From assembly GCA_012519115.1 (NCBI GenBank), contig JAAYQW010000082.1:1-64000 (forward strand): DNA of 64,000 nt. Direction: 5' to 3'. Every line of letters begins with the position of its first letter. Position 1 is the stretch's first letter. The DNA comes from Spirochaetales bacterium. GTDB taxonomy: Bacteria > Spirochaetota > Spirochaetia > Sphaerochaetales > Sphaerochaetaceae. Under the pieces are notes generated by a model. The model did no database searches. It saw only the letters and a list, made by a program, of their open reading frames with translations, and was not told the origin of the DNA. Shown here piece after piece: positions 1-7,567 of the stretch. The translations under genes and the position numbers were made by a program.

Positions 1-355
1 CCTCAATGAACATATCTACCAAAGCGTCTGCAGGCAGGTCGCTTTTAAGGACTCGTTCACAAGTCTTCTTGATTGCTCTCACCCGTGAGGTATCGATCAA
101 CACCTTCTGATAATGCTCCCAGGTTGAAGAAATGATATTACTGCTCTTGAGGTCAATGACTTTGGATAGTGGTATTCCACTCTTCTTTGCAGTCGAGTTT
201 TCGTCAACCACAGTATTTTCCCGGGAGAGTGCCAGCATTGCCTTATAGATTGCTCGTTCTTGTACACCTTGGAAATCCGATGGAGTGACAATGGTTTTGT
301 TGATTATAGTTGGATCCCAGAGAATCTGGCCAATGAAATAGCGTTCTTCCTGCAT
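1..355 (-). CDS. Replicative DNA helicase, DnaB-like N-terminal part (truncated by window edge)
   Basis: Reading the minus strand from ATG at 355 gives about 118 residues, open to the window edge. The N-terminus (MQEERYFIGQILWDPTIINK, then a DFQ...ERAIYKAMLAL segment) resembles the N-terminal helical domain of DnaB-type replicative helicases, where a 'lg.iL.dp..i' stretch is followed by 'dF....h..iy.am..L'. The ATPase domain would lie off the window. It starts 4 bp after the stop of the replication-like gene at 360-1112 and so belongs to the same element operon. The family call rests only on the N-terminal pattern. Confidence 0.55.
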   Translation of the reverse strand, partial: MQEERYFIGQILWDPTIINKTIVTPSDFQGVQERAIYKAMLALSRENTVVDENSTAKKSGIPLSKVIDLKSSNIISSTWEHYQKVLIDTSRVRAIKKTCERVLKSDLPADALVDMFIE

Positions 356-359
356 CCTT

Positions 360-1112
360 CTACCTCAACTCAGCATAGGGATCATTTTGCACAACTACCT
401 TGGATTTCTTTCCACCGCTGTCGTTGCGTTCCCAAGTACGTACTGCAGCTTTCCAATCTTTCATTGGATTCTTGCCAACCCTCCAACCATTGGCTTCGTA
501 GTAGTCAAAGAATTGAATGGGATTGACGTTGTTTTCTCGTTCAATACAATATGCCTCAATTTCTTCGATGGATGGTTTAGAAAATTTGATTGGTTGTTTT
601 CTCTCCCTACAATTACTATCTATTTCATTTATTTCATTTATTTTATTTATAGTAGCAGTTTTGTTATTCACGTGTAGTACATCTGTAGTACACGTGTAGG
701 GCCTCTCTGTGGTTCCTTCTTTTTCTATATTGTTATTGCTTATATTTTTATCAGCTTTTGCTTCGTACCTTTTCTGTACAGCCTTGCTTTTCATCTTAGA
801 TATAGCAATGATTTGATCTATGTGGGATATGAGCCTTTTCGACCAGAAGTAGGTCCCATCTGTCTCGAACAATTGGTAAACCTCGATGCAATCAGACAGG
901 AAGTTCCTTACAGTTCTCACATCTTCCCCGATTGCCAAGCTCACTACTTTGGCATTGATTTCGGCTTTCCCATTATTGGAGAACAGATATTCAACAATCT
1001 CCCAGAAGAGACCGTAGCCTCGGGCGCCGTATTTTTCGCGCATCTTCAGGATCTTCTCATCCCTCGATGCATTCTCATCATGGTTGATGTAACGTTTGGT
1101 TAGTTTTGCCAT
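360..1112 (-). CDS. Phage/element replication protein with Lin1244/Lin1753-like (DUF4373) N-terminal domain
   Basis: 250 residues. The N-terminal ~95 residues (YINHDENASRDEKILKMREK, then YGARGYGLFWEIVEYL) match the DUF4373/Lin1244-Lin1753 domain common in phage and plasmid replication-initiation proteins. The middle is low-complexity and rich in N/E/I. The C-terminal part (FFDYYEANGWRVGKNPMKDW, then KAAVRTWERN) is the short motif that ends many phage replisome-organiser proteins. It sits between an unknown 90-residue protein, which it overlaps by 35 bp, and the DnaB-like helicase, as expected for a replication module. The role is inferred from domain and context. Confidence 0.7.
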   Translation of the reverse strand: MAKLTKRYINHDENASRDEKILKMREKYGARGYGLFWEIVEYLFSNNGKAEINAKVVSLAIGEDVRTVRNFLSDCIEVYQLFETDGTYFWSKRLISHIDQIIAISKMKSKAVQKRYEAKADKNISNNNIEKEGTTERPYTCTTDVLHVNNKTATINKINEINEIDSNCRERKQPIKFSKPSIEEIEAYCIERENNVNPIQFFDYYEANGWRVGKNPMKDWKAAVRTWERNDSGGKKSKVVVQNDPYAELR

Positions 1113-1350
1113 TGACTGTTACCCCCTCATCATTTGTTAATGCAGCAAACAGTAGTTGATTGAACGTCATGTCCTGCAACTGTTGGTGACGGTGCTTATT
1201 AACCAGTATTGTTATAATTGCTGTCAGCAAATCTCTAGCTGGGTATTGTTTATCTGGATTAATTTCTCCATACTTATTATGAATATACCATTCAACAATC
1301 ATTGTAGTTGTAGGTTGTATGGTGGAAATCGGATGACCACTCATCTTCAC
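1078..1350 (-). CDS. Hypothetical small protein of the integrated element
   Basis: 90 residues with no recognised domain. It is predicted mostly helical in the middle (a run ending DLLTAIITILVNKHR) with a polar C-terminus. Its start overlaps the end of the excisionase-like gene by 4 bp (ATGA), and its 3' end overlaps the start of the replication gene by 35 bp. This is the tight packing of a phage early operon and argues that it is translated. The 35-bp overlap is rather long, so the true stop context deserves caution. The function is unknown. Confidence 0.5.
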   Translation of the reverse strand: MKMSGHPISTIQPTTTMIVEWYIHNKYGEINPDKQYPARDLLTAIITILVNKHRHQQLQDMTFNQLLFAALTNDEGVTVNGKTNQTLHQP

Positions 1351-1577
1351 GACCTCCTACTACGATTTCCGTACCTGATTTCATCCAAGGTAGGTACTTC
1401 TCGTTGTTCCAACCAGGCATGGATCTTATCGATGTCGAATCGAACATGGCCACCGATCTTCAAATAGGGAATCGTTTTTTGCCATACATACTTTCGGACA
1501 GTCTTCTCCGATATGCCCAATAATTCGGCAATTTCTGTTACATTGTAGTACTGCTTCTGTAGTTTTGGATTATTCAT
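1347..1577 (-). CDS. Excisionase-like MerR-type helix-turn-helix protein
   Basis: 76 residues. Residues ~10-60 form a HTH_17/excisionase-type winged helix: YYNVTEIAELLGISEKTVRK, then a 'wing' with LKIGGHVRFDIDKIHAWLEQ. Small proteins of this type are recombination directionality factors or small repressors in integrated elements. It is coupled by ATGA overlaps on both sides: with the 90-residue gene downstream and with a possible 30-residue leader ORF upstream. Its place in the same element as the tyrosine integrase (3150-4469) favours an Xis role, but the unknown cargo gene lies between them and a purely regulatory role is equally possible. Confidence 0.7.
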   Translation of the reverse strand: MNNPKLQKQYYNVTEIAELLGISEKTVRKYVWQKTIPYLKIGGHVRFDIDKIHAWLEQREVPTLDEIRYGNRSRRS

Positions 1578-1666
1578 GCAGCTCTCCTTTCCATCAATGT
1601 GACAAAAGAAAAAAGAGATGCATGCTGATTTGGAAAGACATCAAATCCCAAATAAATACGTACCAT
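1574..1666 (-). CDS. Possible 30-residue leader ORF before the excisionase-like gene
   Basis: ATG at 1666 has a good ribosome site (AAAGGAG, 8 nt upstream) and is followed by 30 codons ending GCA TGA. The TGA overlaps the ATG of the excisionase-like gene (ATGA). The product begins MVRIYLGFDV and shows no recognisable domain. It is supported only by the ribosome site and the translational-coupling geometry. It may serve just to deliver ribosomes to the downstream start. The rest of the 1667-1804 gap is AT-rich, and I see no clear gene in it. Confidence 0.35.
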   Translation of the reverse strand: MVRIYLGFDVFPNQHASLFSFVTLMERRAA

Positions 1667-1804
1667 AAAGACAACTCCTTTTGCGATGCATTGCTCGCGA
1701 TTCCTGTGTTTGTCTTTATTTTAACTTTTGTAGCCAACTAGAGATAGATTGCAAAAACCATGATTTTGTATAGGTTTTTTATATGTCGTATGTTTGATAG
1801 TTCA

Positions 1805-3127
1805 TCAATAAGGTCTGTTTCTAGTTGATTGGAAGGTAATTTTGGCGTATTTTTTGAGGCTTTCATCTTTTCTTAAAGCTTCGCAGAGTTCTAGGTCAGT
1901 GGGTTTAAATTGATACCATGCTTGAGGGTCCATAGATTTAACGTGAATCTTGGTGTATTCTTTAAGCTCATGATAGAGGACATCGAAAAAATCTTTAACT
2001 GAACGTACGGCAATAATATATATACCAGGCTGTTCAGACGCTCTGATCATCAACTTATTTTCAAGTGCCACCTGTTCCCAAACCTTGTATTCATAATTTT
2101 CCCAAGGATCGTTAGATTTGTTTGAAACAAGATCTTTAAAAGGAGCAAGTTTATCATCCAGTAATTGGTTGAAAATCTTCTTGGAAAGAACAAGGTTATC
2201 ATCCAGTAATTGGTTGAAAATCTTCTTGAATTGTTCGAGATGCAAGTCGGAGTGCCCTTGAGTCTCCTGCTCCCATGGCTGGCCTAAAAAGTCTGTTTCA
2301 CCACCCAAAGTACTGATCACGCAAGCATAAGCATTCGAAAGTTGTGCAATGGATTGTGCAAGGTCATGTTCAACCACATGCAAGAATACCATATATTGGA
2401 GTGCAAATTCATCAAGTGGTTGCATTGTGGAATAGTCTTCATATATGTCGCCAAGAGTCTTCTCACCATAAGGACCATGACTGATTACTAATTCATTTTT
2501 ATCTTCATGTATGCCAGATACATGACAAATAGGTCTAATAGTTGCAGGAATCGTTGAGTTTTTCCAATCATGACATACAGGTATGTACATTTCACTACCC
2601 ATCAATGCAATCAAGCGGGTGAGAAGTGTATTACTGCATCCTTGATAAAAAGCACCATCAATAAAATCCTTGTCCTTTTTAAGGATATAGTTATCTACTA
2701 TTGATTCCTGTCCGAAAGGGTACAGAGTAATAAGCGTTTTCCAGATAATGAAAATCTGCATTTTCGCATGGTAGTAGTCTTGTATCTCTTCTTTGGGTAT
2801 GTTCTTTTGTTCGAGTAGCCGATTCCAAAAATCAGAAAAGCTACAGTAATTGAATCTATCTCCAGATGCATAGCATTGATCCCAAAGAGTCTGATAGAGC
2901 TTTTCCATCTCCTCTTCAAACGTATCCGAAAGTAATAAGGAATTACTTTCATACAATTGGTTTATTAATTCGGTAAGAAATTGGGCATGGATGGACATCT
3001 GAAGCTTGGTCATTGCCAAAAACAGCGGATCCCAAGAATCTTTTTCCCCTGCAACTTTCATGGTAACAAGATTTCGAAAATTCTCTCCAATCACGTTGAT
3101 TTTTTGACTAACATACGAGCGTTTCAT
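1805..3127 (-). CDS. Unrecognised 439-residue cargo protein of the integrated element
   Basis: The protein begins MKRSYVSQKINVIGENFRNL and is acidic to neutral, apparently soluble and largely helical, with no signal peptide or membrane segment. I recognise no domain. Visible landmarks are a Trp/Tyr-rich helical N-terminal half, a central H-rich segment (MVFLHVVEHDLAQSI), a directly repeated 15-residue unit (KKIFNQLLDD followed by about 5 variable residues) at about residues 300-330, and a C-terminal segment with IYIIAVRSVKDFFDVLYHEL. It lies alone between integrase and excisionase-like gene, the usual position of accessory cargo such as defence or lysogeny-conversion genes. No function can be assigned from sequence. 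Confidence 0.65.
   Translation of the reverse strand: MKRSYVSQKINVIGENFRNLVTMKVAGEKDSWDPLFLAMTKLQMSIHAQFLTELINQLYESNSLLLSDTFEEEMEKLYQTLWDQCYASGDRFNYCSFSDFWNRLLEQKNIPKEEIQDYYHAKMQIFIIWKTLITLYPFGQESIVDNYILKKDKDFIDGAFYQGCSNTLLTRLIALMGSEMYIPVCHDWKNSTIPATIRPICHVSGIHEDKNELVISHGPYGEKTLGDIYEDYSTMQPLDEFALQYMVFLHVVEHDLAQSIAQLSNAYACVISTLGGETDFLGQPWEQETQGHSDLHLEQFKKIFNQLLDDNLVLSKKIFNQLLDDKLAPFKDLVSNKSNDPWENYEYKVWEQVALENKLMIRASEQPGIYIIAVRSVKDFFDVLYHELKEYTKIHVKSMDPQAWYQFKPTDLELCEALRKDESLKKYAKITFQSTRNRPY
2151..2229. repeat. 45-bp in-frame tandem duplication
   Basis: The stretch starting ttatcatccagtaattgg at 2151 recurs at 2196, giving a period of exactly 45 bp (15 codons), with about 34 bp identical in each copy. 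It duplicates KKIFNQLLDD plus a variable linker inside the unknown cargo protein. The near-identity suggests a recent slippage or unequal-exchange event. Confidence 0.85.
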
Positions 3128-3149
3128 CTATTACCTCATCCCTTTATTA

Positions 3150-4469
3150 TTATTCTTCAGTTTTTGATTTGAACAAATCATCAATCACACCACCTACTGC
3201 GAGAACATCTTCATCAGTTTCATGAGTATACCGATCTGACATTTCTACGCTTTCATGGCCGACAACTGCACGAAGAGATTTCTCATTGATCAAACCACGC
3301 AAATTGGAATTGAATGTATGACGCAAGCTATGGAAATCAATATTACGTTCCAGGCGTTGTTCTTCTGTGATTCCAATGGCATCGAGCGCTTTATAGAAAT
3401 GATTGAGAATATAACTTGATGAAACAGGATTGGTACTGCTTTTTTCCGACCAGAAAATCATTTTCCCACCTTGATGAGGATTCTGCTCCGCTTCTTTTAT
3501 TAATAATTCGCACAGCGTCCTCTTCAACGGGACCTTTCTGGTACGTTTACCTTTAGTACTTTTCTGGCCTGCATAATCATTTACAGCGCGATCCACTGAT
3601 ATGATACCGAATTGTTCATCAATCAAACGTATCTGTTCAGAAGTAAGTGCCCGAATTTCCCCTGATCTCATCCCAGTGTATGCTGCCAAAGCAGTTGCAA
3701 GATATGGCTTTAACCCAATTCTTACTAATCTAGGTCGCTCAACAAGAGTCTTATTTGGACCTCTAGTTTTCCATTGTTCAGTGACACCCACGGTCCCTTT
3801 TATGTACAAGTAATCGAGGATCTTTTGGATTTCAGAGACTGTATAGATCCCTCTTTGTTGATAGGTGTTTGCTATTACCTCAACACCATCCATTGGATTA
3901 TGGGCCACCCATTTCTTCCTAGTCGCTTCTTTAAGTGGAACCGACATGCTTTGTACAACTCTTTTGATGGTTGCATTTGAAAGTCTTCCCTCATCCAATA
4001 GCGTATCAATCACTTTTTCAATATGGGATGCCGTAACCTCATGCAAATTGAGTCTAGATGGTAGATTTGGTTGAGCATGTTTCTTAAAACATCCTAGCAT
4101 ATTCATTGCATAGTCTTTTCCAATACTATTTGGCGACTTCTGATTTCGTCTCCGTATATATTCAGATCTATCAAAATCCCAGAAATCGAGGACATAGTCA
4201 GCAAAGTTCTTTGTATCACGGTCGAGATTGATCAACCCATCAGCTATTGCTCGTTCAACTATAGCATATGCTTCTTTTTCTCTGGTGACAGGAAGTCTGC
4301 TACTGATGCCAATCTTTCTCCGCAACAGCTCTACACTTGTAGAAAGCAATATTTTCCTGGAATCATTCGGGTCAGTAAAATTGACATAGAAGTAACTGCG
4401 TTTGGCTTTTTTCCGCTTCGTGAGATAGTAGTTCATACTCTTTTCTACTCCATAAAACTCACTGTTCAT
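3150..4469 (-). CDS. int: Tyrosine site-specific recombinase (phage-type integrase)
   Basis: 439 residues. The N-terminal arm-binding and SAM-like core-binding regions (~1-200) are followed by the catalytic domain. Visible catalytic residues are the first Arg in TGMRSGEIRAL, the HSLRHTF box (His ~380, Arg ~383), GHESVEMSDRY with a GH pair at ~404-405, and the nucleophile Tyr at ~414. These set out the R-H-R-H-Y pattern of the family. The ATG at 4469 is preceded by AGAGG; ATG 4436 is an alternative. It lies about 100 bp from the 3' end of a tRNA-Val gene, the classic attachment arrangement, and should catalyse integration and excision of the element to its left. Confidence 0.93.
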   Translation of the reverse strand: MNSEFYGVEKSMNYYLTKRKKAKRSYFYVNFTDPNDSRKILLSTSVELLRRKIGISSRLPVTREKEAYAIVERAIADGLINLDRDTKNFADYVLDFWDFDRSEYIRRRNQKSPNSIGKDYAMNMLGCFKKHAQPNLPSRLNLHEVTASHIEKVIDTLLDEGRLSNATIKRVVQSMSVPLKEATRKKWVAHNPMDGVEVIANTYQQRGIYTVSEIQKILDYLYIKGTVGVTEQWKTRGPNKTLVERPRLVRIGLKPYLATALAAYTGMRSGEIRALTSEQIRLIDEQFGIISVDRAVNDYAGQKSTKGKRTRKVPLKRTLCELLIKEAEQNPHQGGKMIFWSEKSSTNPVSSSYILNHFYKALDAIGITEEQRLERNIDFHSLRHTFNSNLRGLINEKSLRAVVGHESVEMSDRYTHETDEDVLAVGGVIDDLFKSKTEE

Positions 4470-4528
4470 ATAGCCTCTGCATACCCCTTTACATACCCTT
4501 TTGGGTTTTTACGTCAATATTCACCGAC

Positions 4529-4566
4529 AAAAAAAGCAACTAACTCTTTACGGTAGAGTCAGTTGC
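4529..4566 (-). terminator. Rho-independent terminator after tRNA-Val
   Basis: On the minus strand a 12-bp stem (arms 4555-4566 and 4536-4547, one G-U pair) with a 7-nt loop is followed by seven U (4529-4535). It begins 5 nt beyond the tRNA-Val 3' end and precedes the integrase gene. Confidence 0.85.
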
Positions 4567-4570
4567 CTTA

Positions 4571-4642
4571 TGGGCGCGATTGGGTTTGAACCAACGACTT
4601 CTACCGTGTGAAGGTAGCACTCTCCCGCTGAGTTACGCGCCC
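4571..4642 (-). tRNA. tRNA-Val (anticodon CAC)
   Basis: The minus strand folds as a 72-nt tRNA. The acceptor stem is GGGCGCG/CGCGCCC with discriminator A, and the anticodon stem CTACC/GGTAG encloses the loop TTCACAC (anticodon CAC, reading GUG). The T-arm is GTTGG-TTCAAAC-CCAAT. CCA is not encoded. The 3' end faces the tyrosine integrase, so the 3' half is the likely attachment site (attR-like end) of the element. The matching att copy would lie left of the window. Confidence 0.93.
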
Positions 4643-4703
4643 TGAAGTGATGGTAGTCTAAGAAAAATACGGTTGGTTGTCCAGTAGCTCCGTGAAATAT
4701 ATG

Positions 4704-4712
4704 TGCTATGAT
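4704..4712 (+). promoter_or_regulatory. Extended -10 promoter of the lactonase-like gene (leaderless type)
   Basis: TG-C-TATGAT: extended -10 TG at 4704-4705 and hexamer 4707-4712. It ends 6 nt before ATG 4719, so transcription should start at or next to the initiation codon. No Shine-Dalgarno sequence is present. Confidence 0.55.
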
Positions 4713-4718
4713 GGGTGT

Positions 4719-5699
4719 ATGGCGATTTTATCGGTTGGAAGCAGAGTCTCCAAAAACGAAGTAGGAATTTCATTCTTTTTCTTCAATGAACAAATAGGGA
4801 GTCTGGTTAACCTCGGTGGAATTTCAGGGATCGACCGGCCGACCTTTCAACTATTCAATCCGAGAAAACGTGTGCTTTACTCGGTGAGCGAAACGATCGA
4901 TGGTTCCGTTCACGCCTATAAGATTGATGATGAGCTGCACCCTGATCACCTGTTCTCAGTTCCCAGCTCCGGTGATTTTCCCTGTCATTTGAGTCTCAGT
5001 CCCTTTGACGAGTTTATCGGAGTATCCAATTACGGCAGCGGAGACTTCACACTTCTTTCGACTCAAGGAGAGACGGTGTTCACCGAACGCTTTGAAGGTG
5101 TCGGCTTCAATCCGATTAGACAGGAAGGATCGCACATCCACTCCAGTCTATGGTCTCCTGATGAATCCTTTCTCTATGTCGCCGATTTTGGCCTTGATCG
5201 AATCATCCGCTATCCGAACGATTTGAGTAGCAAGACGATTATCGATCTGCCCCACGGCACCGGACCGCGACATATGGCGTTTGGAAGAGACGGACTGCTC
5301 TACGTCGTCGCTGAGCTTTCCAGCGAAGTGCTGATCTATCGTGGCGAGGAGCTCCAACAACGAATCAGCACCTTGCCTTCAACATTCGTAGAAGATAATA
5401 CCGCAAGCGATCTTCACCTCAGCAAAGACGGATTGTACCTCTATTGTTCCAATCGTGGGCACGATTCGGTGGCGGTTTTCCGGGTCAATCAAAGCTTACA
5501 ACGATTTGAATACTGCCTTACCGATAAAGAACCGAGGAGCTTCGCCCTTTCACCGGATGGCTTGTGGATGCTGGTCGCAAATGCCTCAAGCAACACGATC
5601 ACGATTCACCGCCGCAACCAGGTCAACGGTTCAGTCGGAGAAAAAACCCACCGGGTGGCGGTTAAGGAACCGGTCTGTTTAACATGGATGCAAGGGTAG
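4719..5699 (+). CDS. Lactonase-family beta-propeller protein (6-phosphogluconolactonase-like)
   Basis: 326 residues from ATG 4719. Repeated beta-propeller strands carry lactonase-family (COG2706, YbhE/Pgl type) landmarks: RQEGSHIHSSLWSPDESFLY, GTGPRHMAF, and CSNRGHDSVAVFRV near the C-terminus. Members hydrolyse 6-phosphogluconolactone or other sugar lactones in the cytoplasm; which substrate applies here cannot be read. The first residues open in this frame (from 4677) look non-coding, and a -10 element ends 6 nt before ATG 4719, so I chose that start. Its 3' end overlaps the convergent YczE-like gene by 38 bp. Confidence 0.85.
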   Translation: MAILSVGSRVSKNEVGISFFFFNEQIGSLVNLGGISGIDRPTFQLFNPRKRVLYSVSETIDGSVHAYKIDDELHPDHLFSVPSSGDFPCHLSLSPFDEFIGVSNYGSGDFTLLSTQGETVFTERFEGVGFNPIRQEGSHIHSSLWSPDESFLYVADFGLDRIIRYPNDLSSKTIIDLPHGTGPRHMAFGRDGLLYVVAELSSEVLIYRGEELQQRISTLPSTFVEDNTASDLHLSKDGLYLYCSNRGHDSVAVFRVNQSLQRFEYCLTDKEPRSFALSPDGLWMLVANASSNTITIHRRNQVNGSVGEKTHRVAVKEPVCLTWMQG

Positions 5700-6312
5700 T
5701 TTTGACATCTTCATGTTCAACGGTCCGAGGGTCGAAGTTGAAGATCCGAAACACCGTTTGAAGAGCGACTCCGATAACAACAGCCGCCATGATCGTCCCC
5801 CAACCAAACAATCCACCCATCAGGGCGCCTAAGATTGTTACAGTGATTTCAATCAGGGAACGAACAATGCCGACTTTGACCCCGGTTTTACGGTGGATCA
5901 ATACCATGAAGGCATCCCTCGCTCCTGCTCCCAGACCGGCGGAGATATACAGGTACGTCGCAAAAACCATGATAAAAAGCCCGATTATCATCTGGATGAC
6001 GGCAATCGGAAACTTTTGGGCGGTCGGAACGATCTTGGCGTTAAGAATCAGGTTCACGACCAATCCGATAAACACGATATTGAGAATTGTCGCGATTCCT
6101 ATTTTTTCTCCCAATAATGCAGTGATCGTAATGAGCACCAATCCGACTATGATGGACATCGTTCCTATTTGAAGATTCAATACGTTGGCAAGACCGGCAT
6201 GAAACACTTCCCACGGGGAAAACCCGATTCGGGCCTCTATCGTAATCACAACCCCTAACGCGTAGAGGATGATCCCAAGAAAGACTCTGAGAAGTTTTCG
6301 GGTATACTTCAT
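5662..6312 (-). CDS. YczE/YitT-like integral membrane protein
   Basis: 216 residues from ATG 6312, with about five hydrophobic helices. The opening (LGIILYALGVVITIEARIGF) followed by SPWEVFHAGLAN is typical of the YczE/YyaS membrane family, whose transport or regulatory function is not established. The start overlaps the stop of the MFS gene by 4 bp (ATGA), indicating co-transcription and coupled translation. The 3' end overlaps the lactonase gene on the other strand by 38 bp. The conserved AGLGAGARDAFMV segment lies at mid-protein. Confidence 0.75.
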   Translation of the reverse strand: MKYTRKLLRVFLGIILYALGVVITIEARIGFSPWEVFHAGLANVLNLQIGTMSIIVGLVLITITALLGEKIGIATILNIVFIGLVVNLILNAKIVPTAQKFPIAVIQMIIGLFIMVFATYLYISAGLGAGARDAFMVLIHRKTGVKVGIVRSLIEITVTILGALMGGLFGWGTIMAAVVIGVALQTVFRIFNFDPRTVEHEDVKTTLASMLNRPVP

Positions 6313-7529
6313 GCGCTGTTCTCCTTCCTCATCAGGGCAAGCAGAATGACCATGATGATAGGAAAAATCGTACCGATGAACAGTCCGCTTCGCAGGGCGG
6401 CTTCCTCGGTGGTGAGGAAATGCAACCACGGAGCGATCTTGACCAGATCGGGCTTGATGTTCGCTATAAATCCGACGAGCCACGGACCGAACGCTGCTCC
6501 AGCGGCTCCACCGGCGGCAAGCGCTGCAAACAGGGAAGAGCCGGCTTTGGGAAAGTGGTTCGCTCCATTGACCACCGAGCCGGGCCAGAGAAGCGCGCTG
6601 CCGAGACCGCAGAGGACGCAGGAGACCAGGCTTATCAGCGAAGAGGGACTGAAGGCGGCAAGCAGGTACATTGCGACGCAGAGCGTGGAGCCCATCGTCA
6701 TCGCTTTGAGAAGATCGAGCTTTTTTCCAAACGCTCCGTAAAGGGAACGCGCTCCTCCAAGAAAGAGTGCGAAGAGGGTCACACCAAGCAAATCTCCGAT
6801 CTCTTTTCGCAAGCCCAACGATGATTCAGCGAATGCGCTGGTCCATTGAGAGATTGAGAGTTCCGTAGCACCACCGAAGAAGATGCCGGCGAGCACGAGC
6901 AGAAAGTACTTGGATTTGAAGAGGCTGGCTGTTTTCGTCCGCTCTTGGGCCTGGATTGCCGGAGGAAACGGGACGTGAAGAAAATTAAAAAAGTTGCAGA
7001 GGGGAAAGATCGACCAGAACAACACGATAAAAGGCCATGAATTCTTTCCGAAGACGGAAAGAAGCGTCGTGGTAAGCACCACCACGAAAATAAGGCCCCA
7101 AGCATAGAAGGAGTGCAGCATATTCATCGCCCCTTCTTTGTTGCCCGTCGGAATCGATTGAATAATCGCGCTGAACTGCAGTTCAAAAAGACCGGCTCCC
7201 ACCGAATAAAAAATCGTCGCGAATGCCAAACCGATATATGGAATCGAAACGAAAAGAACCGGTGCGAGAGCCAAAAGAATCAATCCGACAAATGCCATCA
7301 TATGGGCAAAGACGATAAAAGGTTTATGTCCCCATCGATCGACCGGTGAACTGAAGAGCAAACTCGTAACAATCTGAATACCGAAGTTCATCAGCACCAG
7401 CCGGCCGACCTGTTCAAAATTCAAACCGAACTGCGTCATGAAAATGACAAACAACAACGGCGCGAGGTTGACCGTCAACGCACCGATGAAACTACCGAGG
7501 CAGCATGCTCTGATCGTGGATTTATACAT
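6309..7529 (-). CDS. Major facilitator superfamily transporter
   Basis: 406 residues with about 12 hydrophobic helices and an MFS loop-2/3 signature (SSPVDRWGHKPFIVFAHMMA). The organisation resembles sugar or drug MFS permeases; the substrate is unknown. The ATG at 7529 has no ribosome site; instead a TATACT hexamer ends 7 nt upstream, so the transcript may be leaderless. It is followed by the overlapping YczE-like gene. The promoter lies over the last codons of the SbcC-like gene, so it can be expressed separately from the sbcDC operon. Confidence 0.85.
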   Translation of the reverse strand: MYKSTIRACCLGSFIGALTVNLAPLLFVIFMTQFGLNFEQVGRLVLMNFGIQIVTSLLFSSPVDRWGHKPFIVFAHMMAFVGLILLALAPVLFVSIPYIGLAFATIFYSVGAGLFELQFSAIIQSIPTGNKEGAMNMLHSFYAWGLIFVVVLTTTLLSVFGKNSWPFIVLFWSIFPLCNFFNFLHVPFPPAIQAQERTKTASLFKSKYFLLVLAGIFFGGATELSISQWTSAFAESSLGLRKEIGDLLGVTLFALFLGGARSLYGAFGKKLDLLKAMTMGSTLCVAMYLLAAFSPSSLISLVSCVLCGLGSALLWPGSVVNGANHFPKAGSSLFAALAAGGAAGAAFGPWLVGFIANIKPDLVKIAPWLHFLTTEEAALRSGLFIGTIFPIIMVILLALMRKENSA

Positions 7530-7536
7530 AGCTTCG

Positions 7537-7567
7537 AGTATATGCGATAATCGCCGCTATGCGTCAA
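7537..7567 (-). promoter_or_regulatory. Promoter of the MFS-YczE operon (leaderless type)
   Basis: On the minus strand: TTGACG (7562-7567), 19 bp, TATACT (7537-7542), then 7 nt to ATG 7529. The spacer is long. The -35 overlaps the 3' end of the SbcC-like gene. Confidence 0.5.

Noticed and set aside
4470..4510. Short direct repeats (catacccyttt) next to the integrase start, possible arm-type sites
   Set aside because: Only two imperfect copies of about ten bases, too few to separate from chance.
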